This document shows, piece after piece, positions 26,452 through 35,510 of a stretch of 36,863 nt of DNA. The notes beneath the pieces were generated by a model that was not told the origin of the DNA, did not search any database, and was given only the letters and a program-made list of their open reading frames with translations. This DNA comes from Wohlfahrtiimonas populi (lineage in GTDB: Bacteria; Pseudomonadota; Gammaproteobacteria; Cardiobacteriales; Wohlfahrtiimonadaceae): NCBI RefSeq assembly GCF_002006795.1, contig NZ_MVDN01000009.1, positions 26,089 through 62,951 of the forward strand, in the 5' to 3' direction. How positions within the stretch are numbered: the first letter of the stretch is position 1; every line of letters begins with the position of its first letter. The translations under genes were made by a program, and so were the position numbers.

Positions 26452-27411
26452 ATGATTGATATTAAAAAAGCCTCAAAACCTAGAATGATGCTAAGGTTTT
26501 TGCATCAAACTAAAGTTCTTTCTGATGATAAATTTGAGCAAGCTATGGCAAGCAATTTAGTACAAACTCGCCCTTTTCATCACGCTGATATTTATATTCA
26601 ACTATTAGGATGGATTTTAATCGCTGCGGGAATTATCTGCCTAACAGCATTTAATTGGTTTCAGCTCACAGATTTTAATAAATTAGCAATTGCTGAAGTT
26701 GCCTTAATATCCTCATTTATTGCAATATTACCCGTAAAAAAAGAACATCATCGATCCATTGCTGGCGGTATATTTGCCATAGTAATTGGTTCATTTTGGG
26801 CTGTGTTTGGACAAATCTATCAAATCAATAGCAGCCTATATCACTTCACATTAGTTTGGGGCATTTGTTTATTACCTTTTGCCATTATATTGCGCCAACA
26901 ATTCGTTAGCATTGTTACTGCGTTACTTTTTTATAGTACGTTGATGATCTATCTACCTTTGCATCATAAAATCTTCTATTTTAGCTCTCTCACATCTGTT
27001 GCAATCTCAGCGCTATTCACTTTTGTACTTATCCTTGCGAAGCGCTTTAAAGTACCAAGTATTGCTAGCCCTATTTGTTATATCTTCTTTAGTATTACAT
27101 TGATCACATTACTGGGTTCCAGCATTGAATTCTTATTCAGATCCAATACAACAGCAGCGTGGTTAATTACATTGGTTTCATCCATTGTTGGAATCTTCAT
27201 ACTCATTCATTTAAATGAAAAAGCCATGATGGTTGCGCTCTATATCTACACAATATTTATGGTATTACTGCGCTTATTCTCATTGAGCCATTTGGATGCT
27301 ATTTCTCTCACATTGACGATGTCTTTATGCGCCATCATTGCCATTTATCCCACTTATAAAGGTGCAATTGGACTCATTAACTATGCTAACAAGGTGAATC
27401 ATCATGAATAG
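26452..27411 (+). CDS. DUF2157 domain membrane protein
   Basis: A 319-residue protein. A short cytoplasmic N-terminus (about 1-45) is followed by about ten hydrophobic helices. The N-terminal layout and the FNWFQLTDFNKLAIAE segment (compare the W-x-x-L-x-x-x-x-K of the family) fit DUF2157. It is the first gene of a three-gene set whose order (DUF2157, DUF4401, GDYXXLXY) recurs in many bacteria; the function of the set is unknown to me. The stop overlaps the start of the next gene by 8 bp. Confidence 0.75.
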   Translation: MIDIKKASKPRMMLRFLHQTKVLSDDKFEQAMASNLVQTRPFHHADIYIQLLGWILIAAGIICLTAFNWFQLTDFNKLAIAEVALISSFIAILPVKKEHHRSIAGGIFAIVIGSFWAVFGQIYQINSSLYHFTLVWGICLLPFAIILRQQFVSIVTALLFYSTLMIYLPLHHKIFYFSSLTSVAISALFTFVLILAKRFKVPSIASPICYIFFSITLITLLGSSIEFLFRSNTTAAWLITLVSSIVGIFILIHLNEKAMMVALYIYTIFMVLLRLFSLSHLDAISLTLTMSLCAIIAIYPTYKGAIGLINYANKVNHHE

Positions 27412-28360
27412 CCTTAATTTAAGAAATTTATTATTAACGGGTTCTGCCATTGTTTTAATGCTATTCATCATGGCATTTCCCACTTATCTATTTGTAGAAG
27501 TGTTTCAAAATAAAAGCGCTACCGTTTTTCTCTTGGTTGTTTTTGCCATTTGATCATCCATCTATGGTTATTGTGTCCGCCAAGATAACTTTATGACAAC
27601 AATTTTAAAGTTATCGTTATTCACTTCAACTTATTTATTAATGCTAGCAACGCTAGTTAATTATGAATCTGTTTTTTCAATTTCAGAGAAATTTTTATTG
27701 CTGATCAGTGCTATTTATTTTGCAATCATGCCTCTATTTTTCCGAAATCCTTTCATTAGAATTCTGACATTAACAGTGGCGCTCACGCTATTTAATGCAG
27801 CCATTGCCTTCTATTTTTATGAAATTAACCTCCAATACATATTCATCATCAGTTTAGTGATCCTAGTTATCTTAGGATTATCCAACTATGCGATACGCTT
27901 TTACACACTGTTAATCGCTTTATCCTTGCACTTATTATCTTGGCCATTATGGGAATCTTTTAATATTCGTTACATAGATCTTTCATTAACCACGCCAATC
28001 ATTGTCTATATTTTATTGGGCTTAAGCTTTGTGCCACATTTAATTTATCATTGGAAAAATCAGAGCCAACAGCAAAATATTCTCTATATTCTTGGCATTG
28101 TGGGTTTATTCATCCTCGCTTACTTTTTACCGAGTTCAACCATCGCAGGTATTTTAGTCATCGCTATTGGCTTTTATCTACAATCACGCACATTGCATAT
28201 TGTGGGCTTAGTGTTATTTGGTTATTCGCTATTTATGTATTACTACAATTTAGACAGCTCATTGAGCACCAAAGGTCTTATTTTAATTTCTACAGGAATT
28301 GTAATATTGCTTACACGCTTTGTATTCCATTATTTTAGGAAAACTCGCTATGAAAATTAA
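27404..28360 (+). pseudogene. DUF4401 membrane protein gene interrupted by an in-frame TGA
   Basis: An ATG at 27404, overlapping the DUF2157 end, opens a frame of 49 codons that stops at TGA 27551-27553. The same frame continues to 28360 (about 318 codons in all) with further membrane helices throughout. The break falls between two helices, in FAI-stop-SSIYGY, and looks like a single-base nonsense change. The downstream part from ATG 27593 (255 residues) could be made separately but has no clear ribosome-binding site. Both flanking partners are intact. A sequencing error would restore a normal gene. Confidence 0.75.
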
Positions 28361-28832
28361 ACGAAACTATTTATTACTCATAGCATTTGCTGTTGTTTTC
28401 ATATTCATGAATGTGCAAATTGTCCAAAAAGAGTCTATTAAAAATGATGGTGAAGTGATTTACTTTAAGTTAGCACCTGTTGATCCCCGTGCTTTTATGC
28501 TCGGTGATTATATGGCTTTAAATTTTGAGCATAACTTGCGTAATTACTCAGATGAGAACATGCAAACTTTTATCGTGACATTGAATGATCAAAAAATTAT
28601 CGTTGATGCAGAACCTTATAAAGGCACAACTGTCAAAGAGAATCAGCGATTATTCAAAATTCAGGATAAATTGAGACCAGACCGCTTTTATTTTCAAGAA
28701 GGTCATGCTCAATCCTACGAAAAAGCAAAATATGGGCTATTTCGCTATGTTTCACCTTCACAATTTTTATTAGATGATATGGCAGATGAAGGGTTAATCA
28801 TCATCAACCCACAGAGCAAATCGAGTGAATGA
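28350..28832 (+). CDS. GDYXXLXY domain protein
   Basis: A 160-residue protein with one N-terminal membrane anchor (about 6-24) and a periplasmic domain. The family motif appears as GDYMALNF, with Phe in place of the last Tyr, after the usual VDPRAFMLGDY context. I chose ATG 28350, with AGGA upstream, overlapping the DUF4401 end by 11 bp; the longer ORF from 28320 has no support. Function unknown; it travels with DUF2157 and DUF4401 genes. Confidence 0.85.
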   Translation: MKIKRNYLLLIAFAVVFIFMNVQIVQKESIKNDGEVIYFKLAPVDPRAFMLGDYMALNFEHNLRNYSDENMQTFIVTLNDQKIIVDAEPYKGTTVKENQRLFKIQDKLRPDRFYFQEGHAQSYEKAKYGLFRYVSPSQFLLDDMADEGLIIINPQSKSSE

Positions 28833-28846
28833 CTGATATAATGCCC

Positions 28847-28874
28847 TTGAGAGTAATTAAACAGGTGTTATAAC
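28847..28874 (+). promoter_or_regulatory. Possible hdeD promoter
   Basis: TTGAGA (28847-28852) and TATAAC (28869-28874) with a 16-bp spacer, 30 bp upstream of the gene. Confidence 0.45.
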
Positions 28875-28903
28875 TAATTTAAATCATCATAAAGGGAGTC
28901 AAA

Positions 28904-29449
28904 ATGACAAACACTAGAGAAAATAACAATTGGTGGCTAACCGTTATTATCGGGATTTTATTCATCATTATCGGTATTTGGAGTTTATTAACCCCAGCAT
29001 CAACGTTATTAACGATTGCTTATTTCGTGGGTTTTATGTTTTTAATGACAGGAATCTTTGAAGTATTCTCTGTTTCCGCAGGCAATAGCAATTGGGGATG
29101 GTCATTGTTGTCAGGTGCAATTGATATCATCATCGGCGTTTTATTTATCTCAATGCCAGCAGGTGAAGCGATTTTAGTCATCTGTTTCTTATTTGGCTTC
29201 TGGGTATTGTTTAGATCATTTTTAGGCTTAGGTATTATTTTAAGTTTAAAAAATTCAGATGTTCCAGCCATTGCTAATAGCTCAAAAGGCATAATGTTAT
29301 TACCAATCATTGGCATTATTTTGGGCTTCGTATTTTTAATGTCACCAATTGTTGCAGGTGGATTCATCGTAGGCATTTTCAGCGTTGCGATTATCTCATT
29401 TGGCATCTTTGAATTGTACTGGGGCTTCTTCTTGAAAAAGAACAGCTAA
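28904..29449 (+). CDS. hdeD: HdeD family (DUF308) membrane protein
   Basis: A 181-residue protein with six hydrophobic helices in three similar pairs, the pattern of HdeD/DUF308. The blocks GILFIIIGIWSLLTPASTLLTIAYFVG and GAIDIIIGVLFISMPAGEAI show the internal repeat. E. coli HdeD supports acid resistance at high cell density; a similar role is inferred only. AAGGGAG precedes the ATG. Confidence 0.85.
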   Translation: MTNTRENNNWWLTVIIGILFIIIGIWSLLTPASTLLTIAYFVGFMFLMTGIFEVFSVSAGNSNWGWSLLSGAIDIIIGVLFISMPAGEAILVICFLFGFWVLFRSFLGLGIILSLKNSDVPAIANSSKGIMLLPIIGIILGFVFLMSPIVAGGFIVGIFSVAIISFGIFELYWGFFLKKNS

Positions 29450-29477
29450 TATTTGTTAGTCCATTGAATTCATAATT

Positions 29478-29507
29478 AAAACCTCAATCCCAAGATTGAG
29501 GTTTTCT
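29478..29507 (+). terminator. Intrinsic terminator after hdeD
   Basis: AAAACCTCAATC (29478-29489) pairs perfectly with GATTGAGGTTTT (29494-29505) around loop CCAA, followed by a T-rich tract. Confidence 0.9.
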
Positions 29508-29529
29508 TTCTTTGAGCTTTTAAAAATTG

Positions 29530-29538
29530 TGCTACAAT
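29530..29538 (+). promoter_or_regulatory. Extended -10 promoter element of the mraZ operon
   Basis: TGC followed by TACAAT (29533-29538) forms an extended -10. TTGAGC at 29512-29517 is 15 bp upstream, a short spacing, so the extended -10 probably carries most of the activity. It lies between the hdeD terminator and mraZ. Confidence 0.5.
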
Positions 29539-29555
29539 CTTCGGAACATGTTAAA

Positions 29556-29569
29556 TATTTGATCAAATA
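29556..29569. promoter_or_regulatory. 14-bp palindrome before mraZ (possible operator)
   Basis: TATTTGATCAAATA is a perfect palindrome placed between the presumed transcription start and the mraZ ATG, which is only 4 nt further on. It could bind a dimeric regulator or hamper ribosome access. It is not an MraZ-type direct repeat. Confidence 0.35.
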
Positions 29570-29572
29570 ATT

Positions 29573-30070
29573 ATGACTAGCTATTTAGGTGAATTCGAGC
29601 TCAAAATGGATGCTAAAAAGCGTCTTGCGCTCCCTGCTAGCCTAAAAAAACAGCTGGAAGAAACTGATCGTTTTGTTCTCAATCGTGCCTTCGATAAATG
29701 TTTAAATCTTTATCCCTACCATATTTGGCAAGAAGTCGATGCAGAACTCACTAAACTGAACTCATTCGTTAAAAAAGAACGTGATTTTGTACGTTTTGTA
29801 CGTGGTGGAGCTACTGAAATTCAGCTAGATGCACAAGGCCGTTTTGTCATTCCTGCAAGATTGATGGCTTATGCCAATATTACTTCTGAAATCATCTTGT
29901 CGGGCAATGGTTCTTTAATAGAAGTGTGGGATCGTGATACTTATGACTCAATGTTATCCATCGATCCTGAAGACTTCTCTAACTTAGCTGAAGAAGTCAT
30001 GGTAAAATACGAGGAAGAAGAGCTCTTTGAGTTCGATGAAAGTATTGTTGTTCCCATCATGCGTCGTTAA
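29573..30070 (+). CDS. mraZ: MraZ-like transcriptional regulator
   Basis: A 165-residue protein with two SpoVT-AbrB-like MraZ repeats: LGEFELKMDAKKRLALPASLKKQL (about 5-28) and ATEIQLDAQGRFVIPARLMAYANI (about 80-103), followed by IEVWDRDTYD. The D-x-K/Q-x-R-hydrophobic-x-P motif is present in both. It is somewhat longer than usual (about 145-152) because of an acidic C-terminal tail. MraZ normally heads the division and cell wall (dcw) cluster before rsmH; here murI follows after 6 bp instead. The family forms rings and represses its own operon. The Shine-Dalgarno is poor. Confidence 0.9.
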   Translation: MTSYLGEFELKMDAKKRLALPASLKKQLEETDRFVLNRAFDKCLNLYPYHIWQEVDAELTKLNSFVKKERDFVRFVRGGATEIQLDAQGRFVIPARLMAYANITSEIILSGNGSLIEVWDRDTYDSMLSIDPEDFSNLAEEVMVKYEEEELFEFDESIVVPIMRR

Positions 30071-30076
30071 TATGAA

Positions 30077-30859
30077 ATGAAAATAGGCTTCATAGATTCA
30101 GGTATCGGTGGGCTTTCAGTGATGAAAGCCTTTATTTCTTATCCCATTTTGGCGGATTATTTCTACATTGCAGATACCGCTCATTTACCTTATGGGTTGA
30201 AAACACATGATTACATTCATGATCGAGTGGAGAAATTAACACACTATCTCATCAACACTCATCACATTGATTGTTTAGTTATTGCTTGCAATACTGCAAC
30301 TGCCATTAGCGCAGAAAAGCTCAGAAAACAGATGCCAAATTTCCCAATTATTGGGATTGAGCCAGCCATTAAGCCAGCTGCTTTGGCTTCTAAAAGCAAA
30401 GAAATCGCAATATTAGCCACAACATCCATGATCAATAATCCACGCTTAACGCGATTGATCCATGAATTTGCTTCAGATGTTTCTGTCATCAAAATCGCCG
30501 CAGATCGCTGGGTAACATTAGTTGAACAAGGTATTTTTAGCGGCCCAAAAGCAGATGCAGCCATCCATGAAACATTACAGCCTTTGAGTGATCATTCCAT
30601 TGATCAATTAATTTTAGGTTGCACACATTTTCCATTCTTAGAAACAGAATTACGTTCTATACTCAATTCAGAGATTGTATTGGTGAATCCTGCTGCCGCA
30701 GTTGCAAAACATACATTGCACAGCTTAGATCAGCACCATATTGAAGCCAATACATCATCTACTTATCATTATCTTACGACGGGCGATTTGAAACATTTCC
30801 AACATCAAATCAGTCCATTACAGATGCCAGAAGGCGCTGTATGTACACTCGCCGTTTAG
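30077..30859 (+). CDS. murI: Glutamate racemase
   Basis: Makes D-glutamate for peptidoglycan. The 260-residue protein shows the catalytic residues of the family: Asp7-Ser8 in FIDSGIGG, Cys71 in ACNTAT and Cys182 in GCTHFPF, plus PYG at 38-40. It lies 6 bp after mraZ and just before pepN, so it is part of the same transcript. Confidence 0.95.
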   Translation: MKIGFIDSGIGGLSVMKAFISYPILADYFYIADTAHLPYGLKTHDYIHDRVEKLTHYLINTHHIDCLVIACNTATAISAEKLRKQMPNFPIIGIEPAIKPAALASKSKEIAILATTSMINNPRLTRLIHEFASDVSVIKIAADRWVTLVEQGIFSGPKADAAIHETLQPLSDHSIDQLILGCTHFPFLETELRSILNSEIVLVNPAAAVAKHTLHSLDQHHIEANTSSTYHYLTTGDLKHFQHQISPLQMPEGAVCTLAV

Positions 30860-30877
30860 TTGACTAAAGGAATCTAC

Positions 30878-33409
30878 ATGCCAGCATTGAAAGAAATTTT
30901 TCGTAAAGATTACCAAGCACCTGATTTTTGGGTTACTGATGTTTCCCTCAAATTCGTATTAAGTCCCAATGCTACTTTAGTCACAACAGAATTAAAGCTT
31001 TCGAAAAACACAGAAACAACTTCTCGTACATTAGTATTAAATGGTACAGAACATTCACAGCTTTTATCATTAAGAATCAATGATACTGCCGTTGCTTTAG
31101 ATGATATCCAATATGTAGAGCATGATATTCATTTAAAAGACTTACAAGACGATGAATTAGCCGTAACACTATCTAATCAGTTGGATCCTGCAAACAATAG
31201 CGCATTGGAAGGCTTATATTTATCCAATAAAATTTTCTGTAGCGATTGTGAGCCTGAAGGCTTTAGAAACATCACATATTACCCAGATCGTCCTGATATC
31301 ATGGCGAAATACACAGTGATAATCATCGCAGATAAAGCAACCTGCCCTATTTTATTATCCAATGGTAATTTGGTTGAAGCGAAAGATCTAGATAATGGCT
31401 TACATCAAGCTGTTTGGCATGATCCATTCCCAAAACCAAGCTATCTATTCGCATTAGTTGCAGGTGATTTGGGCTACATTGAAGATAAACACATTCGCCC
31501 AGATGGATCGCCAGTACAATTACGCATTTATGCAGCACACAATGAAGTAGATAAATGCCATTATGCTTTAGGTGCCTTGAAGCGCGCAATGAAATGGGAT
31601 GAAGATCGCTTTGATTTAGTCTGCGATGTGGATCAATACAACATCGTTGCCATCCATGATTTCAATGGCGGCGCGATGGAAAATAAAGGCTTGAATATTT
31701 TCAATGCAAAATATGTATTGGCTAACTCAGAAATTGCAACAGATGCAGATTTTGAAACCATTGAGTCCATCATTGGCCATGAATACTTCCATAACTGGAC
31801 AGGCAATCGCGTGACTTGCCGTGATTGGTTCCAATTATCTTTACAAGAAGGTTTAACTGTTTTCCGTGATCAAGAATTCACGAGCGATTTGCGTCACCGT
31901 GGTTTAAAACGTATTGATGATGTAAAAATGTTACGTGCGTATCAATTTCCTGAAGATGCAGGTCGATTAAAGCATCCAATTCGCCCAGAAAGTTATGTGG
32001 AAATGCGTAATTTCTACACAACAACAGTTTATGAGAAAGGTGCTGAAGTTGTACGCTTATATCAAACATTATTGGGTGAAGAAGGTTTTAAGAAAGGATT
32101 AACACACTACTTAAATAAATTTGATGGTACAGCTGCAACCTGTGATGATTTCTTAATATCTATGGCAGAAGCGAACCATGAAGACCTTTCAGGCTTTGAA
32201 CATTGGTACAGCCAAGCAGGCACTCCACGAGTACAAGTTGCGAAAGAAATCACAGAGAATGGCATCAAATTAACATTTAAACAGCTATTATGCTCAGAAG
32301 GCTCAAACCTTCAACCACAATGGATTCCGATTCGCTTTGCTTTGATTGGTAGCGAAGATAAAATCATCTATGAAGATACTTTCATTCTAAAATCTTGGGA
32401 AGAAAGCATCACTTTGCCATGCAAAGAAACAAATGTTGCACTATCTCTATTCAGAGATTTCTCAGCGCCTGTGATTGTGGATTATCCATACACAGAAGAA
32501 GAGTTAATGAAAATTGCTTTCTTTGAAACTGATTACTTTGCACGCTGGGAAGCCGCACAACGCTATATTTCCGAATTGATTGCATCTGAACAAACTTGGG
32601 AAGAGAAACAAGCTAAGTTCATTGCGCCTTTCAACAATTTATTGCAAGAATGCCGTCAAGAACCTAGTTTCTATGCCCTATTCTTCACATTGCCTGATCC
32701 TATTTCAATTCAAAGCACAACTGCTGAAAAAGATTTAGCAAAAATTTGGGAACAACGTGGAAACTTGATCCAATATGCTGCAAAAACATATGAAGCACAA
32801 TGGTTAGAGATTTATCAATCACAGATGATTGGCAATGCTTCAGCACGTGATCTGAAAAATAGCGTATTAAACTATTTAGCAACGTTGCCAAATCATGAAG
32901 TCACAGTTGCTAAGCAATATGAAGCTGCAACTAATATGACAGATCGCATGGCAGCATTGCGTGCTTCTGTATTGAATAATCACAGTACAGCTAAAACATT
33001 ACTCACTAACTTCTTAGAAAAATATAAAGCTTATCCTTCAGTTGTGGACAAATGGTTTGCATTACAAGTATCTAGCCCATATATTACTTTAGAAGTATTG
33101 AATCATTTGCGTCATCATGGTGAGTTTAATTCCCACAATCCTAATCGTGTTCGTTCATTATTAGGTGCATTGGGCCAAAATAAAGTGGCATTGTATCAAC
33201 AGCCACAATTGTTCTATCCTTGGTTATTGGACAACATCATGATGATTGACAAGATCAATCCTCAAGTCGCAGCAAGATTAGCAACGCCATTTTCACAATT
33301 AGATTTCTTAAAACAATCTGATCAAGATGCAATTCGCAACTTAGTGAAAGCACAACTCGCTAATCAGTTATCCACGAACCTTGCAGAACAGTTGAGTAAA
33401 TCATTATGA
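30878..33409 (+). CDS. pepN: Aminopeptidase N (M1 family)
   Basis: A cytoplasmic zinc aminopeptidase of 843 residues, slightly shorter than E. coli PepN (870). It contains the exopeptidase motif GGAMEN (about 264-268) and the zinc site HEYFHNW starting at about His301, with the downstream Glu in LQEGLTVFRDQEF. The block CEPEGFRNITYYPDRPDIMAKY is typical of PepN rather than other M1 enzymes. I chose ATG 30878 after AAAGGAA; the frame opens at a TTG 6 codons earlier. The stop overlaps the next start (ATGA). Confidence 0.96.
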   Translation: MPALKEIFRKDYQAPDFWVTDVSLKFVLSPNATLVTTELKLSKNTETTSRTLVLNGTEHSQLLSLRINDTAVALDDIQYVEHDIHLKDLQDDELAVTLSNQLDPANNSALEGLYLSNKIFCSDCEPEGFRNITYYPDRPDIMAKYTVIIIADKATCPILLSNGNLVEAKDLDNGLHQAVWHDPFPKPSYLFALVAGDLGYIEDKHIRPDGSPVQLRIYAAHNEVDKCHYALGALKRAMKWDEDRFDLVCDVDQYNIVAIHDFNGGAMENKGLNIFNAKYVLANSEIATDADFETIESIIGHEYFHNWTGNRVTCRDWFQLSLQEGLTVFRDQEFTSDLRHRGLKRIDDVKMLRAYQFPEDAGRLKHPIRPESYVEMRNFYTTTVYEKGAEVVRLYQTLLGEEGFKKGLTHYLNKFDGTAATCDDFLISMAEANHEDLSGFEHWYSQAGTPRVQVAKEITENGIKLTFKQLLCSEGSNLQPQWIPIRFALIGSEDKIIYEDTFILKSWEESITLPCKETNVALSLFRDFSAPVIVDYPYTEEELMKIAFFETDYFARWEAAQRYISELIASEQTWEEKQAKFIAPFNNLLQECRQEPSFYALFFTLPDPISIQSTTAEKDLAKIWEQRGNLIQYAAKTYEAQWLEIYQSQMIGNASARDLKNSVLNYLATLPNHEVTVAKQYEAATNMTDRMAALRASVLNNHSTAKTLLTNFLEKYKAYPSVVDKWFALQVSSPYITLEVLNHLRHHGEFNSHNPNRVRSLLGALGQNKVALYQQPQLFYPWLLDNIMMIDKINPQVAARLATPFSQLDFLKQSDQDAIRNLVKAQLANQLSTNLAEQLSKSL

Positions 33410-33951
33410 GCATTAAAGACAGCATTCTAAAGCGCCGTACAACCCATCATTACAAGCCTGAACTTATTGATGATGCAATCATTGATGAAGCTTTAGCTTT
33501 AGTTGTGCACGCACCTAATCATCACCTTACTTTTCCTTATCATTTTTATAAAGTGAAAGGTCAAGTGCGTGATAGCTTACTTGCTTATGCTTATGATTCT
33601 TTTGCTCAAAAATCTCAAGAAACAGCAGAACAAAAGCTAAAGAAATGGTCATCCATTCCTGGCTGGTTATTAGTCACACAAAAGCGCTCTGAAGTAGATA
33701 AAACAGCTAAAGAAGATTACGCAACCATCAGCATCGCAATGTATATCTTAATGCTAGCTTTAGATGAAAGAGACCTAGGTGCTAAATGGTCAACAGCTTC
33801 GCTCTTTGAAACAGAAGAATGGTATCGAATCTGTGGCGTAGATGCAGAGAAAGAAGAAATTATCGGAATGCTTTGGTATGGCTATGCAGATAAAGAGCCT
33901 AAAACTTTCGTACGCCCAACCATTGACCAATATTCTTCCATCTTGGAGTAG
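33406..33951 (+). CDS. Nitroreductase family protein
   Basis: A 181-residue FMN-type nitroreductase-like protein. The start, SIKDSILKRRTTHHYKPELIDDAIIDEAL, followed by HAPNHHLTFPYHFYKV, matches the R-R-S-x-R and A-P-N/S-x-x-N-x-Q-P-W pattern of the family, with several His substitutions; ATISIAMYILMLALDERDLGAKW and IIGMLWYGY also fit. The substrate is unknown. It overlaps pepN by 4 bp and ends 2 bp before the next gene. Confidence 0.85.
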   Translation: MSIKDSILKRRTTHHYKPELIDDAIIDEALALVVHAPNHHLTFPYHFYKVKGQVRDSLLAYAYDSFAQKSQETAEQKLKKWSSIPGWLLVTQKRSEVDKTAKEDYATISIAMYILMLALDERDLGAKWSTASLFETEEWYRICGVDAEKEEIIGMLWYGYADKEPKTFVRPTIDQYSSILE

Positions 33952-33953
33952 AT

Positions 33954-34727
33954 ATGAGTTATTCAGATCCAACCGTTCTGCTCTTTGTTGTGCTATTTCT
34001 AGCAGCCATTTTGGCAGGCTTTGTGGACTCCATCGCTGGTGGCGGTGGTTTAATCACAGCGCCATTGATGCTAAGCATTGGCGCTCCACCACATATTGCC
34101 CTTTCAATGGGGAAATACATGGGTGTTTTTGGTACATCCATCGCGGCTTGGGCTTACATTAAACGGAAAGTGATTAATCCTAAAGAGTGGATTTGGTGCG
34201 CGGTCATGACTTTGACAGGCAGTTTCATTGGTGCACTATTTTTGTTGAGCCTAGACCCAAGTTTCATTAAAAAAATGATTCCGCCTTTGTTAATTGCTAT
34301 TGGCATTTATATGTTGATTCCAAAATCTAGAAACTTTTTGGAATCAGAAGATAATACTGTCTCTAAACCAAAGCAGATTGCCTCTGGTTTAGGCTTAGGA
34401 TTTTATGATGGTTTTATTGGCCCAGGCACTGGGTCATTTTGGACAGTTTTATATAACCGAATTTTTAACCAAGATTTTATGATTTCTTCTGGTGTTGCTC
34501 GCTTAATGAATAGCATGAGTAACATCGCTGCGCTTGTGATCTTTGCTGTTGCAGGTAAAGTTGCATGGGTTATGGGCGCTTTCATGGTGGTTGGATTTAC
34601 GCTAGGTAGTTATGTTGGCGCTCGTAGTGCCATCAAATATGGCGAAAAATTCATCAAGCCACTTTTCATCACCCTTGTATTTATCATTGCAGGGCGATTA
34701 ACATATATTGAGTATTTCACAAACTAA
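33954..34727 (+). CDS. TSUP family (TauE/SafE, YfcA-like) anion transporter
   Basis: A 257-residue inner membrane protein with about eight helices in two repeats. The N-terminal AGFVDSIAGGGGLITAPLML and the second-half GLGFYDGFIGPGTGSF are the paired signatures of the TauE/SafE (DUF81) family, whose members move sulfite, sulfoacetate or related organosulfur anions. The substrate here is unknown. Confidence 0.9.
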   Translation: MSYSDPTVLLFVVLFLAAILAGFVDSIAGGGGLITAPLMLSIGAPPHIALSMGKYMGVFGTSIAAWAYIKRKVINPKEWIWCAVMTLTGSFIGALFLLSLDPSFIKKMIPPLLIAIGIYMLIPKSRNFLESEDNTVSKPKQIASGLGLGFYDGFIGPGTGSFWTVLYNRIFNQDFMISSGVARLMNSMSNIAALVIFAVAGKVAWVMGAFMVVGFTLGSYVGARSAIKYGEKFIKPLFITLVFIIAGRLTYIEYFTN

Positions 34728-34737
34728 AGAGACCAAA

Positions 34738-35229
34738 ATGAGTAATGTAGAAAGCACACTCGCACCTGAACGCGAATTAGAGATGACAGTTTTAATGACA
34801 CCTGACATGGCCAACTTTTCTGGTAATGTTCACGGTGGTGACTTATTAAAACTACTCGACCAAGTAGCATACAGCTGTGCAAGCCGTTATGCTGGTCAAT
34901 ATGTCGTAACTTTATCTGTGGACTATGTTCTATTCAAAGAACCGATTCATGTGCAAGAACTATTAACATGTAAAGCATCCATCAACTATGTTGGTAATTC
35001 TTCTATGGAAGTGGGCATTCGTGTTGAAGCTGAAAATATCACGACTCGTAAAAAACGCCACACTAACAGCTGCTATATCACAATGGTTGCAGTTAAAGAC
35101 GGTAAATCAACAAAAGTTCCGCCGCTTTGCATCGAAAACGAAGAGCAAAAAGAGCGTTGGAACAAAGCATTGATGCGCCGTAAAGCACGCAAACTTGCAC
35201 AAGAGATGTTAGATAACAACGAACTCTAG
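34738..35229 (+). CDS. Acyl-CoA thioesterase (hotdog fold, YciA-like)
   Basis: A 163-residue hotdog-fold thioesterase. The block MANFSGNVHGGDLLKLLDQVAYSCASRYAG contains the N-x-H-G-G-x-x-L-x-x-x-D motif with the catalytic Asp of this class, and VDYVLFKEPIHVQELL follows as in YciA-type enzymes. The likely activity is hydrolysis of acyl-CoA; chain length is unknown. I chose ATG 34738; the longer ORF from 34708 overlaps the TSUP gene. It is the last gene of the mraZ operon. Confidence 0.9.
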   Translation: MSNVESTLAPERELEMTVLMTPDMANFSGNVHGGDLLKLLDQVAYSCASRYAGQYVVTLSVDYVLFKEPIHVQELLTCKASINYVGNSSMEVGIRVEAENITTRKKRHTNSCYITMVAVKDGKSTKVPPLCIENEEQKERWNKALMRRKARKLAQEMLDNNEL

Positions 35230-35247
35230 TTCGCTTTTATGAATGAC

Positions 35248-35282
35248 AAAAGCCCTTGAGATTTAATTCTCAAGGGCTTTTT
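35248..35282 (+). terminator. Intrinsic terminator of the mraZ-murI-pepN operon
   Basis: AAAGCCCTTGAG (35249-35260) pairs with CTCAAGGGCTTT (35269-35280) around an 8-nt loop, then TT. Confidence 0.88.
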
Positions 35283-35433
35283 ATTTGCTCATTTTTTATT
35301 GATTGAAATTGCCAATATAAAGCCAAATTCGCCCCAAAATAGCCATAAAATTAATATCTCTAAATTATTTGTATATAATACAACAAGTTAAAACAATTCA
35401 TATAAAAAATACATGTTATATACATAATAAATA

Positions 35434-35462
35434 TTGCTTATGTATTTTTGGGGTGCTATAAA
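35434..35462 (+). promoter_or_regulatory. Promoter of the thiosulfate uptake pair
   Basis: TTGCTT (35434-35439) and TATAAA (35457-35462) have a 17-bp spacer, and TGC directly precedes the -10 (extended -10). GGGG (35450-35453) and CCCC (35469-35472) flank the -10 and could form a small hairpin or operator. The rest of 35283-35510 is plain AT-rich sequence. Confidence 0.55.
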
Positions 35463-35510
35463 TGATTTCCCCATAATTATTATGACAACTCATCATCCAA
35501 GGAGGAAATG

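Noticed and set aside
28051-28338. 95-residue ORF overlapping the DUF4401 gene
   Set aside because: It is in another frame of the DUF4401 coding region, lacks a ribosome-binding site and has no recognisable domain.
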